64,000 nucleotides of DNA from JAPHTQ01 sp050302275 (GTDB lineage Bacteria > Pseudomonadota > Gammaproteobacteria > Thiohalomonadales > Thiohalomonadaceae): the NCBI GenBank assembly GCA_050302275.1, contig JBNLAT010000013.1, positions 1 through 64,000 on the forward strand, written 5' to 3'. Made by a program: the position numbers and the translations under genes. Within the stretch, counting starts at the first letter, position 1. Every line of letters begins with the position of its first letter. The notes under the pieces are model-generated. The model was not told where the DNA came from. It saw nothing but the letters and a program-made list of their open reading frames with translations, and did no database searches. This document shows positions 1 through 7,754 of the stretch, in pieces.

Positions 1-126
1 AAGGAGGAGTCCGATCTCACCCTGGAGCAGATCGCACAACTGGTTAACGTGGGACGCGAAACGATCAAAAGCCGACTGCGCTATGCGCTGCAGCGACTGC
101 GTGAAGCACTGGAGGATTGCCTGTGA
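1..126 (+). CDS. ECF-type RNA polymerase sigma factor, C-terminal end (5' truncated by window edge)
   Basis: Only the last 41 codons are in the window. They encode a sigma region 4 helix-turn-helix: LTLEQIAQLVNVGRETIKSR is the helix-turn-helix that contacts the -35 element, followed by a basic amphipathic tail (LRYALQRLREALED). The TGA stop overlaps the GTG start of the next gene, the usual arrangement for an ECF sigma factor followed by its anti-sigma factor. The family assignment comes from region 4 alone, so the ECF group cannot be named. Seen: the helix-turn-helix and the overlap. Inferred: an extracytoplasmic stress regulator. Confidence 0.8.
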   Translation, partial: KEESDLTLEQIAQLVNVGRETIKSRLRYALQRLREALEDCL

Positions 127-758
127 ACAGACCACACGACGACATGCCAGAGCACGATCCGGACATCAGCGCTCTGTACCGCAAGGCGGGCAACGTCGAG
201 CCTCCTGCGAAACTGGACGAAGCGGTGCTTACCAGCGCACGCCGTGCAATACGTCAGCGCCGCCAACGCTGGATACTGCCGCTCTCTACTGCGGCGGTAC
301 TCATGCTCGGCATTACCGTATTACTCAAAATCAACAGTGAGTGGCAGCCCGGTGATGCGCTGGAGCGCAGTGCACCAGCCCCCGCTATGCATGAAGAAAA
401 AGCAGAAACCTCCACGGGCGTACTGGCGAAAAAAGCTGCGCCTGTCTCTCCCGAGCCTCGGGCACTGAGGGCGGTGCCACCCCAGCAGGCCTCCAGGGCA
501 AAAACAGAAATCGCCGAATCGCTCGGCGCCGACGCCGCACCGATGATGGACTCCACTATTCAGGAAGCAGAAAGCCCGGTTATCGCGGGCACGGCACTGG
601 CCGAGCCAAAAGTGCTGGAGCCGAAGCCGTGGATCGAAAAAATCCGAAAACTGCTGCTGGAGAAAAAACCGGATGAAGCCAAAAAGGAACTGGAAGCCTT
701 CAGGAAACATTATCCGGATTACAAACTGCCGGATGATCTGAAATCACGAATAAACTGA
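123..758 (+). CDS. Probable anti-sigma factor, single-pass membrane protein
   Basis: About 211 residues. The start is taken as GTG at 123, which overlaps the sigma-factor stop (GTGA) and has GGAGG seven bases upstream; the longer TTG start at 117 would sit directly on that GGAGG. The N-terminal ~50 residues are cytoplasmic and charged (AKLDEAVLTSARRAIRQRRQ), followed by one membrane segment (WILPLSTAAVLMLGITVLL). Then comes a Pro/Ala/Glu-rich periplasmic stretch and a C-terminal helical segment (WIEKIRKLLLEKKPDEAKKE) resembling a tetratricopeptide-like helix pair. No zinc-binding anti-sigma motif is seen. The role rests on translational coupling to the sigma factor and on topology; the sequence alone would be hypothetical. 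Confidence 0.65.
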   Translation: MNRPHDDMPEHDPDISALYRKAGNVEPPAKLDEAVLTSARRAIRQRRQRWILPLSTAAVLMLGITVLLKINSEWQPGDALERSAPAPAMHEEKAETSTGVLAKKAAPVSPEPRALRAVPPQQASRAKTEIAESLGADAAPMMDSTIQEAESPVIAGTALAEPKVLEPKPWIEKIRKLLLEKKPDEAKKELEAFRKHYPDYKLPDDLKSRIN

Positions 759-810
759 ACCAATTCGTGTGAGATGCACTGGCACCTTCATCGAATCTGA
801 CGGCTGGGCC

Positions 811-1074
811 TTACCGTCTTCCTCGTTTGTTGAATCGGGGCCGCTCGTCACTGATTTTCAGCGTGTTGCCCATGAAGCTTTTACCCTTCAGCCCGACGAT
901 GGCGGCACGGGCTTCATGGCCTTCCATCCCGATTGTGGCAAAGCCGCGGTTTTTGCCGCTGAAGATATCGCGTGGTAACTCGATCTTTCTTACCTTGCCA
1001 TACTCTCCAAAGAGTGCGGTGAGTTCCTCTTCCGTTGCCTGCGGTGGAATATTCCCGATAAATAGCATTTTCAT
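811..1074 (-). CDS. RNA recognition motif (RRM) RNA-binding protein
   Basis: 87 residues forming essentially one RRM. RNP2 is MLFIGNIP at the N terminus and RNP1 is the stretch around KNRGFATIGM near residue 42, with a basic tail (RFNKRGRR). Bacterial single-RRM proteins bind single-stranded RNA; several are cold-induced. The ATG at 1074 has AAGGA ten bases upstream. It lies on the same strand as the cold-shock gene but is separated from it by a terminator-like hairpin, so the two are probably separate transcripts. It is convergent with the anti-sigma gene. Confidence 0.9.
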   Translation of the reverse strand: MKMLFIGNIPPQATEEELTALFGEYGKVRKIELPRDIFSGKNRGFATIGMEGHEARAAIVGLKGKSFMGNTLKISDERPRFNKRGRR

Positions 1075-1157
1075 CTGGGTGCATCCTTATTGTGGTATGA
1101 GGTCTTGTGAACACCCCATAAGGTGGAGCCATGCCTGAGCTGGCCAGACGGGAGGGC

Positions 1158-1213
1158 AAAAAGCATCAGGCCGACTTTCACTCAACTCATGGGAGTGAGC
1201 GAAAGCCGGCCTG
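1158..1213 (-). terminator. Rho-independent terminator of the cold-shock gene
   Basis: Arms at 1167-1184 and 1196-1213 form an 18-bp stem with two G-T pairs and an 11-base loop. Read on the minus strand, the stem is followed by TGCTTTTT. It ends the cold-shock protein transcript before the RRM gene. Confidence 0.75.
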
Positions 1214-1265
1214 ATTATTTGGCAGGGGTCAGGGGATTTCGCCCCTCGCCCTACAATGCCAATAT

Positions 1266-1469
1266 TTACTGCGGGGTAACGCTAGAGGCTTGCGGACCTT
1301 TCGGACCATTCTCTACGTTAAAAGTCACCGCCTGACCTTCAGTCAGAGTTTTGAAACCACTGCCCTGAATAGAACTGAAGTGAACGAATACGTCCGCGCC
1401 ACCATCGTCCTGGCTGATGAAACCGAAGCCTTTGGATTCGTTAAACCACTTTACTGTACCTGTAGCCAT
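1266..1469 (-). CDS. Cold-shock protein, CspA family
   Basis: 67 residues, the normal length of the family, forming a single OB-fold cold-shock domain. RNP1 is KGFGFI and RNP2 is VFVHF; the N terminus MATGTVKWFNESKGFGFI is typical. These proteins bind single-stranded RNA or DNA and melt mRNA structure. AAAGGT lies about eight bases before the ATG. The 237-bp region to divergent rapA contains its promoter and a long AT-rich leader, as in other csp genes, but I could not fix the promoter with confidence. Paralogues are usual, so no cspA/cspE letter is assigned. Confidence 0.97.
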   Translation of the reverse strand: MATGTVKWFNESKGFGFISQDDGGADVFVHFSSIQGSGFKTLTEGQAVTFNVENGPKGPQASSVTPQ

Positions 1470-1707
1470 GTCTTATTACCTTTAAAAAATTAAGAATTGA
1501 GAATTACGCATACAGGTATAGTGGAGAGGTTTCACTGAGTATCTTGAAAGGAACTGCTGGAACTGACCGTGTAACAATATCTGTAGCGTGCGCCAATATA
1601 CGCTATATAAGGCAAACATAATAGCTAAATAATAGACGTATATGACTTACTTCGATTAAACGGTTTTCTCTGGAGCCATAAAACTCTACCATTGCCCGCC
1701 CTGAACA

Positions 1708-4617
1708 ATGAGAGACGACGTGGACGACTTCATCCCCGGACAACGCTGGATCAGTGACGCAGAGCTGCAATTGGGCCTCGGCACGGTACTCACCGTCGAA
1801 CACCGCACCGTCACCGTGGTGTATCTTGCCAGCGGCGAAACCCGCACCTATGCCAAACAGACTGCACCGCTCACCCGTGTTGTATTCAGCGCGGGCGATA
1901 CCGTTCGTGCCGCCGAGGGCTGGAGCCTGCATATCGAACAGATCCAGGAAGATAAAGGGCTGCTGGCCTACGTTGGGCAAGATGAAAAGGGCAACCCGGC
2001 CCGTCTGCCGGAAGGGCAACTGGATAACCTGATTCAGCTCAATCGCCCCGCCGAGCGACTTTTCACCGGCCAGTTCGACCACGACAAGCTCTTCACCCTG
2101 CGCCGCGATACCCTGCAACACGTGGCGCGCCAGGGCCGTTCGGACCTGCGCGGCCTTACCGGCGGGCGCACCAGCCTCATCCCGCACCAGCTCTATATCG
2201 CCCATGAAGTGGCCGGCCGCTACGCCCCGCGGGTGCTGCTGGCCGACGAAGTGGGCCTTGGCAAGACCATCGAGGCGGGCCTGATCCTGCATCAACAACT
2301 ACTCACCGAGCGGGCGCAGCGGGTGCTCATCGTGGTACCGGAGAGCCTGCAACACCAGTGGCTGGTGGAGATGCTGCGCCGCTTCAACCTCTTCTTCAGC
2401 CTGTTCGACGAAGAGCGCTGCCTGGCCATCGAAGAGAGCAGCGGCCAGGACAACCCCTTCCAGGCTGAGCAACTGGTGCTCACCTCCATCGCCTTCCTGC
2501 GCGATCACCCGGCACGTTACCAACAGGCGCTGGCCGCCGGTTGGGATCTGCTGGTGGTGGACGAAGCCCATCACCTGGCCTGGTCGCCCGAGGCCCCCAG
2601 CGTCGAATACCAGATGATTGAACAACTCGCCGCAGTCACCAAGGGCGTGTTGCTGCTGACCGCCACCCCGGAGCAACTGGGCAAGCTGAGTCACTTCGCC
2701 CGCCTGCGCCTGCTCGATCCCGATCGCTTCCCCGACTTCGATCAATTCGTCGCCGAAGAGGCCGCCTACGAACCCGTAGCCCAGGCGGTGGAAGCGCTAA
2801 TGGAACAAACACCGCTCGACGAGGCCGCCCGCGACACCCTGCTTGCCACCCTAAATGAAGGCGACAACCGCGCATACCTCGACACCCTCAACGATCCAGC
2901 CGCCACGCCCGAGGCGCAGAGCACAGCACGGCTGGCACTGGTCGAACACCTGCTGGATCGCCACGGCACCGGACGGGTGCTCTACCGCAACACCCGCGCC
3001 GCGGTGCAGGGTTTTCCCGCCCGCGAGCTGCACGCCTACCCGCTACCGCTACCCGAGGCCTACGCCGAAGCGATCACCGCGCTGCAACAGAGCGGCATCA
3101 GTGAGCCCTCACTACTACTCTGCCCGGAACGCATCTTCCAGCAACTCTCCGACGCCTCCTCAGGCTGGAGCCGCATCGATCCCCGCGTCGCCTGGTTAAT
3201 CGAACAACTGCGCAGCCTGCGAAAGGAAAAGGTACTGGTGATCTGCGCCAGCGCCGAAACCGCACTGGATCTGGCCGACGCCCTGCGCGAACAATCCGGC
3301 ATCCACGCCGCCCTGTTCCACGAAGGCATGAGCCTGATCGAGCGTGACCGCGCCGCCGCCTACTTTGCCGACAAGGAGTACGGCAGCCCGGTGCTGCTCT
3401 GCTCGGAGATCGGCAGCGAAGGGCGCAACTTCCAGTTCGCCCATCACCTGATTCTGTTCGACCTGCCGCTCAATCCGGACCTGCTGGAACAGCGCATCGG
3501 TCGACTCGACCGCATCGGCCAGACGCAGACCATCCGCATCCACGTCCCCTACCTGGAGCAGAGCGCACAGGAAGTCATGATGCAGTGGTATCACGATGGA
3601 CTCGGCGCCTTCGAACAAACCTGCCCGGCGGGATACAGCGTTTACGTCCAGGTGCAGGAGACTTTGCTCGAAGCACTGCATCAGGTCGACGAAGGGCTGG
3701 CCGATCTCCCCAACCTCATCGCCGTCACGCAAAAACTACATCAGGAACTCAACGACGCGCTGCATCGTGGCCGTGATCGATTACTGGAGTACAACTCTTG
3801 CCGTCCGCATGTAGCTGAAGCACTGCGCGATAGAGCATTAGAAGTCTCCAGCGATGACACCCTGCCGGACTATCTGGACACCCTGTTCGACAGCCACGGC
3901 ATCGACAGCGAACCGCACAGCGAACACTGCCTCATCGTTCGTCCCTCCGATCACCAACACGGACACCTGCCGGGACTGAACGAAGAGGGCATGACCATCA
4001 CCTACGACCGCGCCACCGCCCTGGCCAACGAAGACATCCACTTCCTCACCTGGGAGCATCCGCTGGTACGCAGTGCGATGGAACTGGTGCTCGGCAATGA
4101 ACGCGGCAACTGCGCACTGGTCGCGACAAAATTGCCGGGAGTGCAGGCAGGACAACTACTACTGGAGTGTCTGTTCGTACTGGAAAGCGCCGGAAGCGAA
4201 AGCCTGCAAGCCAGCCACTATCTTCCGCCAACCACCCTGCGCGTAGTCATCGACAGCCAGGGCAAAACGCGCACTGACGAACCTGCCTTTGCCCGCATCT
4301 CCCCAGCCGGTGAACCGATAGATGCCGAAACCGCCGCACGTATCGTCCGCGCCTACACCGAAGAACTTCGCAGCATGGTTAAGGCAGGCGAACAACAAGC
4401 AGGCAAACAGGCTCCGACCATACTGCAACAGGCTCATGCCCAGACCATCAATACACTGCAAAAGGAAGTGGATCGACTAAAAGCCCTGCGCCGGGTGAAT
4501 CCTAACGTGCGCGAGGAGGAGATCAGCTTCTTCGAGATGCAACAAAACGCGCTAGTGAAGGCTATCGATAATGCCGTGCCAAGGCTGGATGCATTGCGGG
4601 TGATTGTGACGACTTAG
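1708..4617 (+). CDS. rapA: RNA polymerase-associated ATPase RapA (HepA)
   Basis: 969 residues, the same length as the E. coli protein. It is an SWI2/SNF2-family translocase that binds RNA polymerase and aids its recycling. The N-terminal Tudor-like part (GQRWISDAELQLGLGTV) is followed by the helicase core: Walker A ADEVGLGKT near residue 180, DEAH box VVDEAHH near 283, motif III LLLTATPEQLG, then the second RecA lobe with IGSEGRNFQFAHH and LEQRIGRLDRIGQTQ. The C-terminal domain ends RLDALRVIVTT as in the family. No strong Shine-Dalgarno sequence precedes the ATG, but the following residues fit the family N terminus. It appears monocistronic. Confidence 0.97.
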   Translation: MRDDVDDFIPGQRWISDAELQLGLGTVLTVEHRTVTVVYLASGETRTYAKQTAPLTRVVFSAGDTVRAAEGWSLHIEQIQEDKGLLAYVGQDEKGNPARLPEGQLDNLIQLNRPAERLFTGQFDHDKLFTLRRDTLQHVARQGRSDLRGLTGGRTSLIPHQLYIAHEVAGRYAPRVLLADEVGLGKTIEAGLILHQQLLTERAQRVLIVVPESLQHQWLVEMLRRFNLFFSLFDEERCLAIEESSGQDNPFQAEQLVLTSIAFLRDHPARYQQALAAGWDLLVVDEAHHLAWSPEAPSVEYQMIEQLAAVTKGVLLLTATPEQLGKLSHFARLRLLDPDRFPDFDQFVAEEAAYEPVAQAVEALMEQTPLDEAARDTLLATLNEGDNRAYLDTLNDPAATPEAQSTARLALVEHLLDRHGTGRVLYRNTRAAVQGFPARELHAYPLPLPEAYAEAITALQQSGISEPSLLLCPERIFQQLSDASSGWSRIDPRVAWLIEQLRSLRKEKVLVICASAETALDLADALREQSGIHAALFHEGMSLIERDRAAAYFADKEYGSPVLLCSEIGSEGRNFQFAHHLILFDLPLNPDLLEQRIGRLDRIGQTQTIRIHVPYLEQSAQEVMMQWYHDGLGAFEQTCPAGYSVYVQVQETLLEALHQVDEGLADLPNLIAVTQKLHQELNDALHRGRDRLLEYNSCRPHVAEALRDRALEVSSDDTLPDYLDTLFDSHGIDSEPHSEHCLIVRPSDHQHGHLPGLNEEGMTITYDRATALANEDIHFLTWEHPLVRSAMELVLGNERGNCALVATKLPGVQAGQLLLECLFVLESAGSESLQASHYLPPTTLRVVIDSQGKTRTDEPAFARISPAGEPIDAETAARIVRAYTEELRSMVKAGEQQAGKQAPTILQQAHAQTINTLQKEVDRLKALRRVNPNVREEEISFFEMQQNALVKAIDNAVPRLDALRVIVTT

Positions 4618-4671
4618 GCGATCTCTTTCCCGACCCCACCAGCATTTGGGAACAAGCATCTCATCGGTTAT

Positions 4672-4701
4672 TCAGGATAATATCCTGATCAGAAGCTGAT
4701 C
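4672..4701. repeat. Two adjacent short perfect inverted repeats downstream of rapA
   Basis: TCAGGATA/TATCCTGA around one central base (4672-4688), immediately followed by GATCAG-AAG-CTGATC (4687-4701). They lie in the 156-bp gap between the rapA stop and the convergent lipoprotein gene. There is no T-run, so termination is not supported; they could be a small repeat or protein-binding site. Confidence 0.4.
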
Positions 4702-4720
4702 ATAGGCAAACAGCAATAAC

Positions 4721-4752
4721 AAAAAAGCCACAGGTCATAAGACCTGCGGCTT
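4721..4752 (-). terminator. Rho-independent terminator after the lipoprotein pair
   Basis: A 12-bp stem with one mismatch (arms 4725-4736 and 4741-4752), loop ATAA. On the minus strand it is followed by a run of six T. It ends the leftward transcript of the 4774-5784 genes and may also act on rapA read-through. Confidence 0.88.
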
Positions 4753-4773
4753 ATCTGCCTGACTGACTTTCAT

Positions 4774-5292
4774 TCAGTGTTTCAATCGTGGCAATAGTGC
4801 ATTCAGATCCTCAGATAGGACATTCATCTCATAGCCACCGTCACTGAACTCCAGGACATTGCCTTCCTTCATCGCTCCAGATGGTCGCAAACTGTCATAC
4901 AAGTACAATTTGTTTGCCAGGCAAAAAAGTGGTCTTTCCTGCGCATACTCGATACTCTGCACCAATTGATTTCCAGGGTTAAGCACAACAATTTGATTAA
5001 CCCCACGTGGTTGCATTGCACCCGCCACTAATTCCCTGACGTCTACAACAGGGTATTGCTGCCCTTGAATATCAAGATTACAAGTATGACTGAAGTGCAC
5101 CAGTGCGCGCTCCGGGTCCAATACACCGTTTTCATCCAGTACCGTTTTGAGACTTTCCCTGTCCGCAAACAGACTGATTTTCCCGCTTGCATCACCACCT
5201 GCTTCGGAGACGGTCTCTGGGCATTCTTTGGTTTGGCATGCTGTTAAAAGAATCACGCATGCATATAGAACGACCCTGGGTATGTTATTCAT
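4774..5292 (-). CDS. Lipoprotein of unknown function
   Basis: 172 residues with a clear lipoprotein signal: hydrophobic VVLYACVILL followed by lipobox LTAC, giving a mature N-terminal Cys near residue 19. No family recognised. The mature part is soluble, mixed alpha/beta by composition, with two further cysteines (HTCNLD, LFCLAN) that could form a disulphide. The start is six bases after the stop of the next upstream lipoprotein gene, so the two are co-transcribed. They lie downstream of the tae4-tai4 pair on the same strand, in the same AT-rich segment. A role linked to the effector pair is possible but unproven. Confidence 0.75.
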   Translation of the reverse strand: MNNIPRVVLYACVILLTACQTKECPETVSEAGGDASGKISLFADRESLKTVLDENGVLDPERALVHFSHTCNLDIQGQQYPVVDVRELVAGAMQPRGVNQIVVLNPGNQLVQSIEYAQERPLFCLANKLYLYDSLRPSGAMKEGNVLEFSDGGYEMNVLSEDLNALLPRLKH

Positions 5293-5298
5293 CTGTTT

Positions 5299-5784
5299 TC
5301 AAATAGCATACAGTGAAATAAGAATATAACCGCCACTCAACGGGGTAATACTGCCATTAACATAAGGCGAAAGCTCTGCACTGGTAAACAAATCCGCCTT
5401 GAGTGGCATAATTCCTGACAACTCATACATATCACCCACGGACTGCTTCTGAATGTTTGTCTTGGCACTATCCGGCAACCACGTATCGTAAAATTCCGCG
5501 TTTATTCTATCGTTTGATTTACTGTCAAATTCAGGACTATTCGCCAGAATAGCTGCCTTATCTGTAGCTGAAAACTCCAGCAATGCTCGCAAACTACCCG
5601 TATTCCTTTCACTGGACTCATCAACTTGCCATTTGACAGAAATCGGTTGCTTCGGCAGAGAAATTAACTTGGGTAATATACCCATCTCTTCATGAACGAT
5701 TATATTCATCGGTTCTGTTGTCGAGACGACGCTATCACAACCCGACAAGATTAAAAGAACGAAAACAAGATACTTGTGCGGCAT
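5299..5784 (-). CDS. Lipoprotein of unknown function
   Basis: 161 residues. Short signal with lipobox LSGC (MPHKYLVFVLLILSGC), placing the mature protein in the outer or inner membrane facing the periplasm. No recognised domain; the sequence contains a central segment LRALLEFSATDKAAIL and a C-terminal hydrophobic stretch (GGYILISLYAI). It is the first gene of a two-lipoprotein unit and is separated from tai4 by 180 bp. Small periplasmic or lipoprotein genes next to T6SS amidase effectors are often immunity proteins, but no similarity to a known immunity family was seen. Confidence 0.72.
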   Translation of the reverse strand: MPHKYLVFVLLILSGCDSVVSTTEPMNIIVHEEMGILPKLISLPKQPISVKWQVDESSERNTGSLRALLEFSATDKAAILANSPEFDSKSNDRINAEFYDTWLPDSAKTNIQKQSVGDMYELSGIMPLKADLFTSAELSPYVNGSITPLSGGYILISLYAI

Positions 5785-5965
5785 AATCTATATCCTGCTT
5801 GTACTGGCACGGTTATTTTCATATGAGATTAGATGGTTCAAGCTCATCAGTATGAAAAATGTCGGGCTGATCAGTCTATATCAATCAGGCTTTCTTCTTA
5901 TAGCTATCACTCTGCATGAGTGAAATTAAAACCCTAATTAATCGAGCCACTTTTATTTTCTTTCT

Positions 5966-6379
5966 TCAATCCACATAAAAATCTTCAAGTTTATGGATGG
6001 ACTTTTTCACCGCAGCACGGACAGATGGCGCATTGAGAATATCAACGCAATAAGCAATTGGTAGCGCCATTTCACGTTCGGGACTAGTTTCATCAGGGAT
6101 TATAACCATGTCACCCTTTGAAACCTCCGTATTCACTACTGTTGCAACAGCAGTCAAATCATCCAATTCACCCTTAAATCTCTGGATAATAGCAGCCGCC
6201 CAACCATCGCCTTGATCTTTCAGGAAAGGCTGTTGTTGATAGGTCAGACAACTGGCAATTGCGTAAGCTTCTACATCCCGCTTAGCCGCCTCATGTCCTC
6301 GTAGGGCCGCTGTTTGTTCCGCAGCACATGCATTCAACGTCACAAAAGCAAAGGAACAGAAAAAAAGTTTGATATACAT
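5966..6379 (-). CDS. tai4: T6SS amidase immunity protein, Tai4 family
   Basis: 137 residues. The open frame extends upstream through tae4, but the internal ATG at 6379 starts a good export signal (MYIKLFFCSFAFVTLNACA) ten bases after the tae4 stop, so this start is chosen. The Tai4 hallmarks are a conserved cysteine in the first helix (AIASCLTYQ), a glycine/tryptophan turn (DGWAAAI), and a second cysteine near the C terminus (PIAYCVDI), spaced as in Salmonella Tai4. Tai4 sits in the periplasm as a dimer and blocks the catalytic groove of Tae4. Position directly after the effector supports the call. Confidence 0.85.
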   Translation of the reverse strand: MYIKLFFCSFAFVTLNACAAEQTAALRGHEAAKRDVEAYAIASCLTYQQQPFLKDQGDGWAAAIIQRFKGELDDLTAVATVVNTEVSKGDMVIIPDETSPEREMALPIAYCVDILNAPSVRAAVKKSIHKLEDFYVD

Positions 6380-6389
6380 TTTCTTATGA

Positions 6390-6908
6390 CTACGATAATT
6401 GCCAAAATTCTGCACGTGACGTACGAACACTTGGCCTGAGTGAACTAACGAACGTAGAATAATCGTCATGAGCGGGCTCCCTATAATTTGCTCCATTCCA
6501 TAAGGCAATATGCCCAGTTGCATTTGACCAATTAACGGAAAAAGCAATAATCCCTTTTTTTCCACGGAATTCACTATCAAAGGGCGAATCACTATCTATC
6601 TGTGGTTCACCCAAAGTATGGAGTAAGTATTCACGGAAGTCTGCAACACCATAAATTATTTGTGAATGATCAGCAGCAGAGATGGAGCGCACATTCATAG
6701 CCTGCGCAACAGCACGACTTATTGGGGCCCCACCCTTATTGAATGCCACACTCAGTCTACTAGCGCACGTATTACCTTTAGGCCCAAAACCTGGAACATT
6801 GATATTTTTTGCGACAGTCCCACCCAACATCTCGTAAAGATCTTTAAGTGTTGGGTACATAGTATGGTCAGGGAAAGCATTCCAGAGGTTAATTAGCTTC
6901 GGTTTCAA
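6390..6908 (-). CDS. tae4: T6SS peptidoglycan amidase effector, Tae4 family
   Basis: 172 residues, NlpC/P60-like fold. The catalytic cysteine is C48 in GNTCASRLSVAFN and the catalytic histidine is H133 in TGHIALWNG. Other Tae4 features are the N-terminal LGGTVAKNI, the middle segment FREYLLHTLGEP, GKKGII before the histidine strand, and the C-terminal aromatic EFWQL. Tae4 enzymes cleave the gamma-D-glutamyl-mDAP bond of target peptidoglycan. The start is TTG, with GGGAG eight bases upstream. No secretion structural gene, VgrG, PAAR or Hcp is in the window, so it is an orphan pair that would depend on a T6SS elsewhere. Confidence 0.9.
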   Translation of the reverse strand: MKPKLINLWNAFPDHTMYPTLKDLYEMLGGTVAKNINVPGFGPKGNTCASRLSVAFNKGGAPISRAVAQAMNVRSISAADHSQIIYGVADFREYLLHTLGEPQIDSDSPFDSEFRGKKGIIAFSVNWSNATGHIALWNGANYREPAHDDYSTFVSSLRPSVRTSRAEFWQLS

Positions 6909-6977
6909 AGTTATATCTCCCTATATATTAGTTTTACAACCAACCGTATTAGCTGAGTCCAATTTAGACATGATACT

Positions 6978-7004
6978 AGCACAGATATTGGGGATACCTG
7001 TGCT
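6978..7004. repeat. Hairpin upstream of tae4
   Basis: An 11-bp stem with one mismatch around the loop TGGGG (arms begin AGCACAG and end CTGTGCT). It lies between the 59-residue coiled-coil gene and tae4, both leftward. There is no T-run of note, so it may be a weak terminator of the former, an operator of the latter, or an RNA structure in the tae4 leader. Confidence 0.45.
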
Positions 7005-7043
7005 CCGAAATTTTACAACTGTGTCAATAACCTATCAGCTGAC

Positions 7044-7223
7044 TCAATTCCCATTCTGAAAAGAGAGCGCGACAAGTAAATGCTTCCTGCGGGCAAGACA
7101 CTGCTCCAGTAGATCGACCGCCCAGAGTGTCTCCGCATCGGTTGTGTCTCGCCATCGACAAATCAGATCCTCGATTTCGGCAATCTCCCTTCGTAACTCC
7201 TGTATCTGCTTATCCCTGCCCAT
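7044..7223 (-). CDS. Small coiled-coil protein of unknown function
   Basis: 59 residues from the ATG at 7223, which has AAGGAGG five bases upstream; the longer TTG start at 7247 lacks a site and would place that Shine-Dalgarno inside the gene. Two helices rich in Glu/Arg/Leu (IQELRREIAEIEDLICRW and LLEQCLARRKHLLVAL) suggest a helical hairpin or coiled coil. It is divergent from the XRE regulator at 7327 across 103 bp that contain a palindrome. No family recognised. A regulator/partner or toxin-antitoxin relation with the XRE gene is possible but not shown. Confidence 0.6.
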   Translation of the reverse strand: MGRDKQIQELRREIAEIEDLICRWRDTTDAETLWAVDLLEQCLARRKHLLVALSFQNGN

Positions 7224-7249
7224 AGCAGCCTCCTTCCGCCAACCCAAGA

Positions 7250-7264
7250 CTAAGGATTCCTTAG
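7250..7264. promoter_or_regulatory. Palindrome, candidate operator of the XRE regulator
   Basis: CTAAGGATTCCTTAG is symmetric around its central base. It lies midway between the divergent 59-residue gene and the XRE repressor gene. A partly similar CTAAG...CTTAA arrangement follows at about 7285-7298. XRE repressors usually bind such sites in their own divergent promoter. Confidence 0.5.
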
Positions 7265-7326
7265 TATCCAGATGGCGAAAATACTAAGAAACTCTTAACA
7301 GGTCAACACCGCTACTCGGAGAAGTA

Positions 7327-7626
7327 ATGTCTCATACCCCTATACCAACGCGCCTGAGGGAAGCCAGGGATGAAAGCGGGCTATCTCAGAGGGAGCTTGG
7401 AGTAAAGGCAGGTATTGATCCATCCTCGGCCAGCCCGAGGATCAATCAATATGAGACAGGAAAACATACGCCCGACTACACCACACTGGCACAACTCGCC
7501 AAAGTACTGAAAAAGCCAGTACCCTACTTCTACTGCGAAGATGAACGCCTTGCACGACTCATCCTCGCCTACGACAAACTTTCCGCCAAAGCTAAAAACC
7601 AACTACTGGCTCAACTGGGGCCGTAG
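7327..7626 (+). CDS. XRE-family helix-turn-helix transcriptional regulator
   Basis: 99 residues. An HTH_3/XRE domain spans residues 8-66 (LREARDESGLSQRELGVKAG...INQYETGKHTPDYTTLAQLA), with a short C-terminal helix. GGAGAAGTA precedes the ATG. The protein is the size of phage- or toxin-antitoxin-type repressors and of small housekeeping XRE proteins. It is divergent from a 59-residue coiled-coil gene with a palindrome between them, which suggests autoregulation. Target genes are unknown; tae4 and the divergent gene are the nearest leftward candidates. Confidence 0.92.
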   Translation: MSHTPIPTRLREARDESGLSQRELGVKAGIDPSSASPRINQYETGKHTPDYTTLAQLAKVLKKPVPYFYCEDERLARLILAYDKLSAKAKNQLLAQLGP

Positions 7627-7754
7627 CACTCCAGCAATACTCAGCCCCCCGCTCGACTGTAACAAATGTTCCAGACATGGCGAGTGTCTGTGTGCCAAAT
7701 TGCCTCCATGCGGCAATCGGGCCGTTCCTGAAATGCACACAAGGAGAACACACT

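Noticed and set aside
4672..4701. Palindromes after rapA as the rapA terminator
   Set aside because: Stems are short and no T-run follows on the plus strand; the strong hairpin at 4721-4752 has its T-run on the minus strand.
6380..6592. N-terminal extension of the tai4 frame overlapping tae4
   Set aside because: The internal ATG at 6379 begins a signal peptide right after the tae4 stop; the extension has no secretion signal and simply reads through tae4 in another frame.
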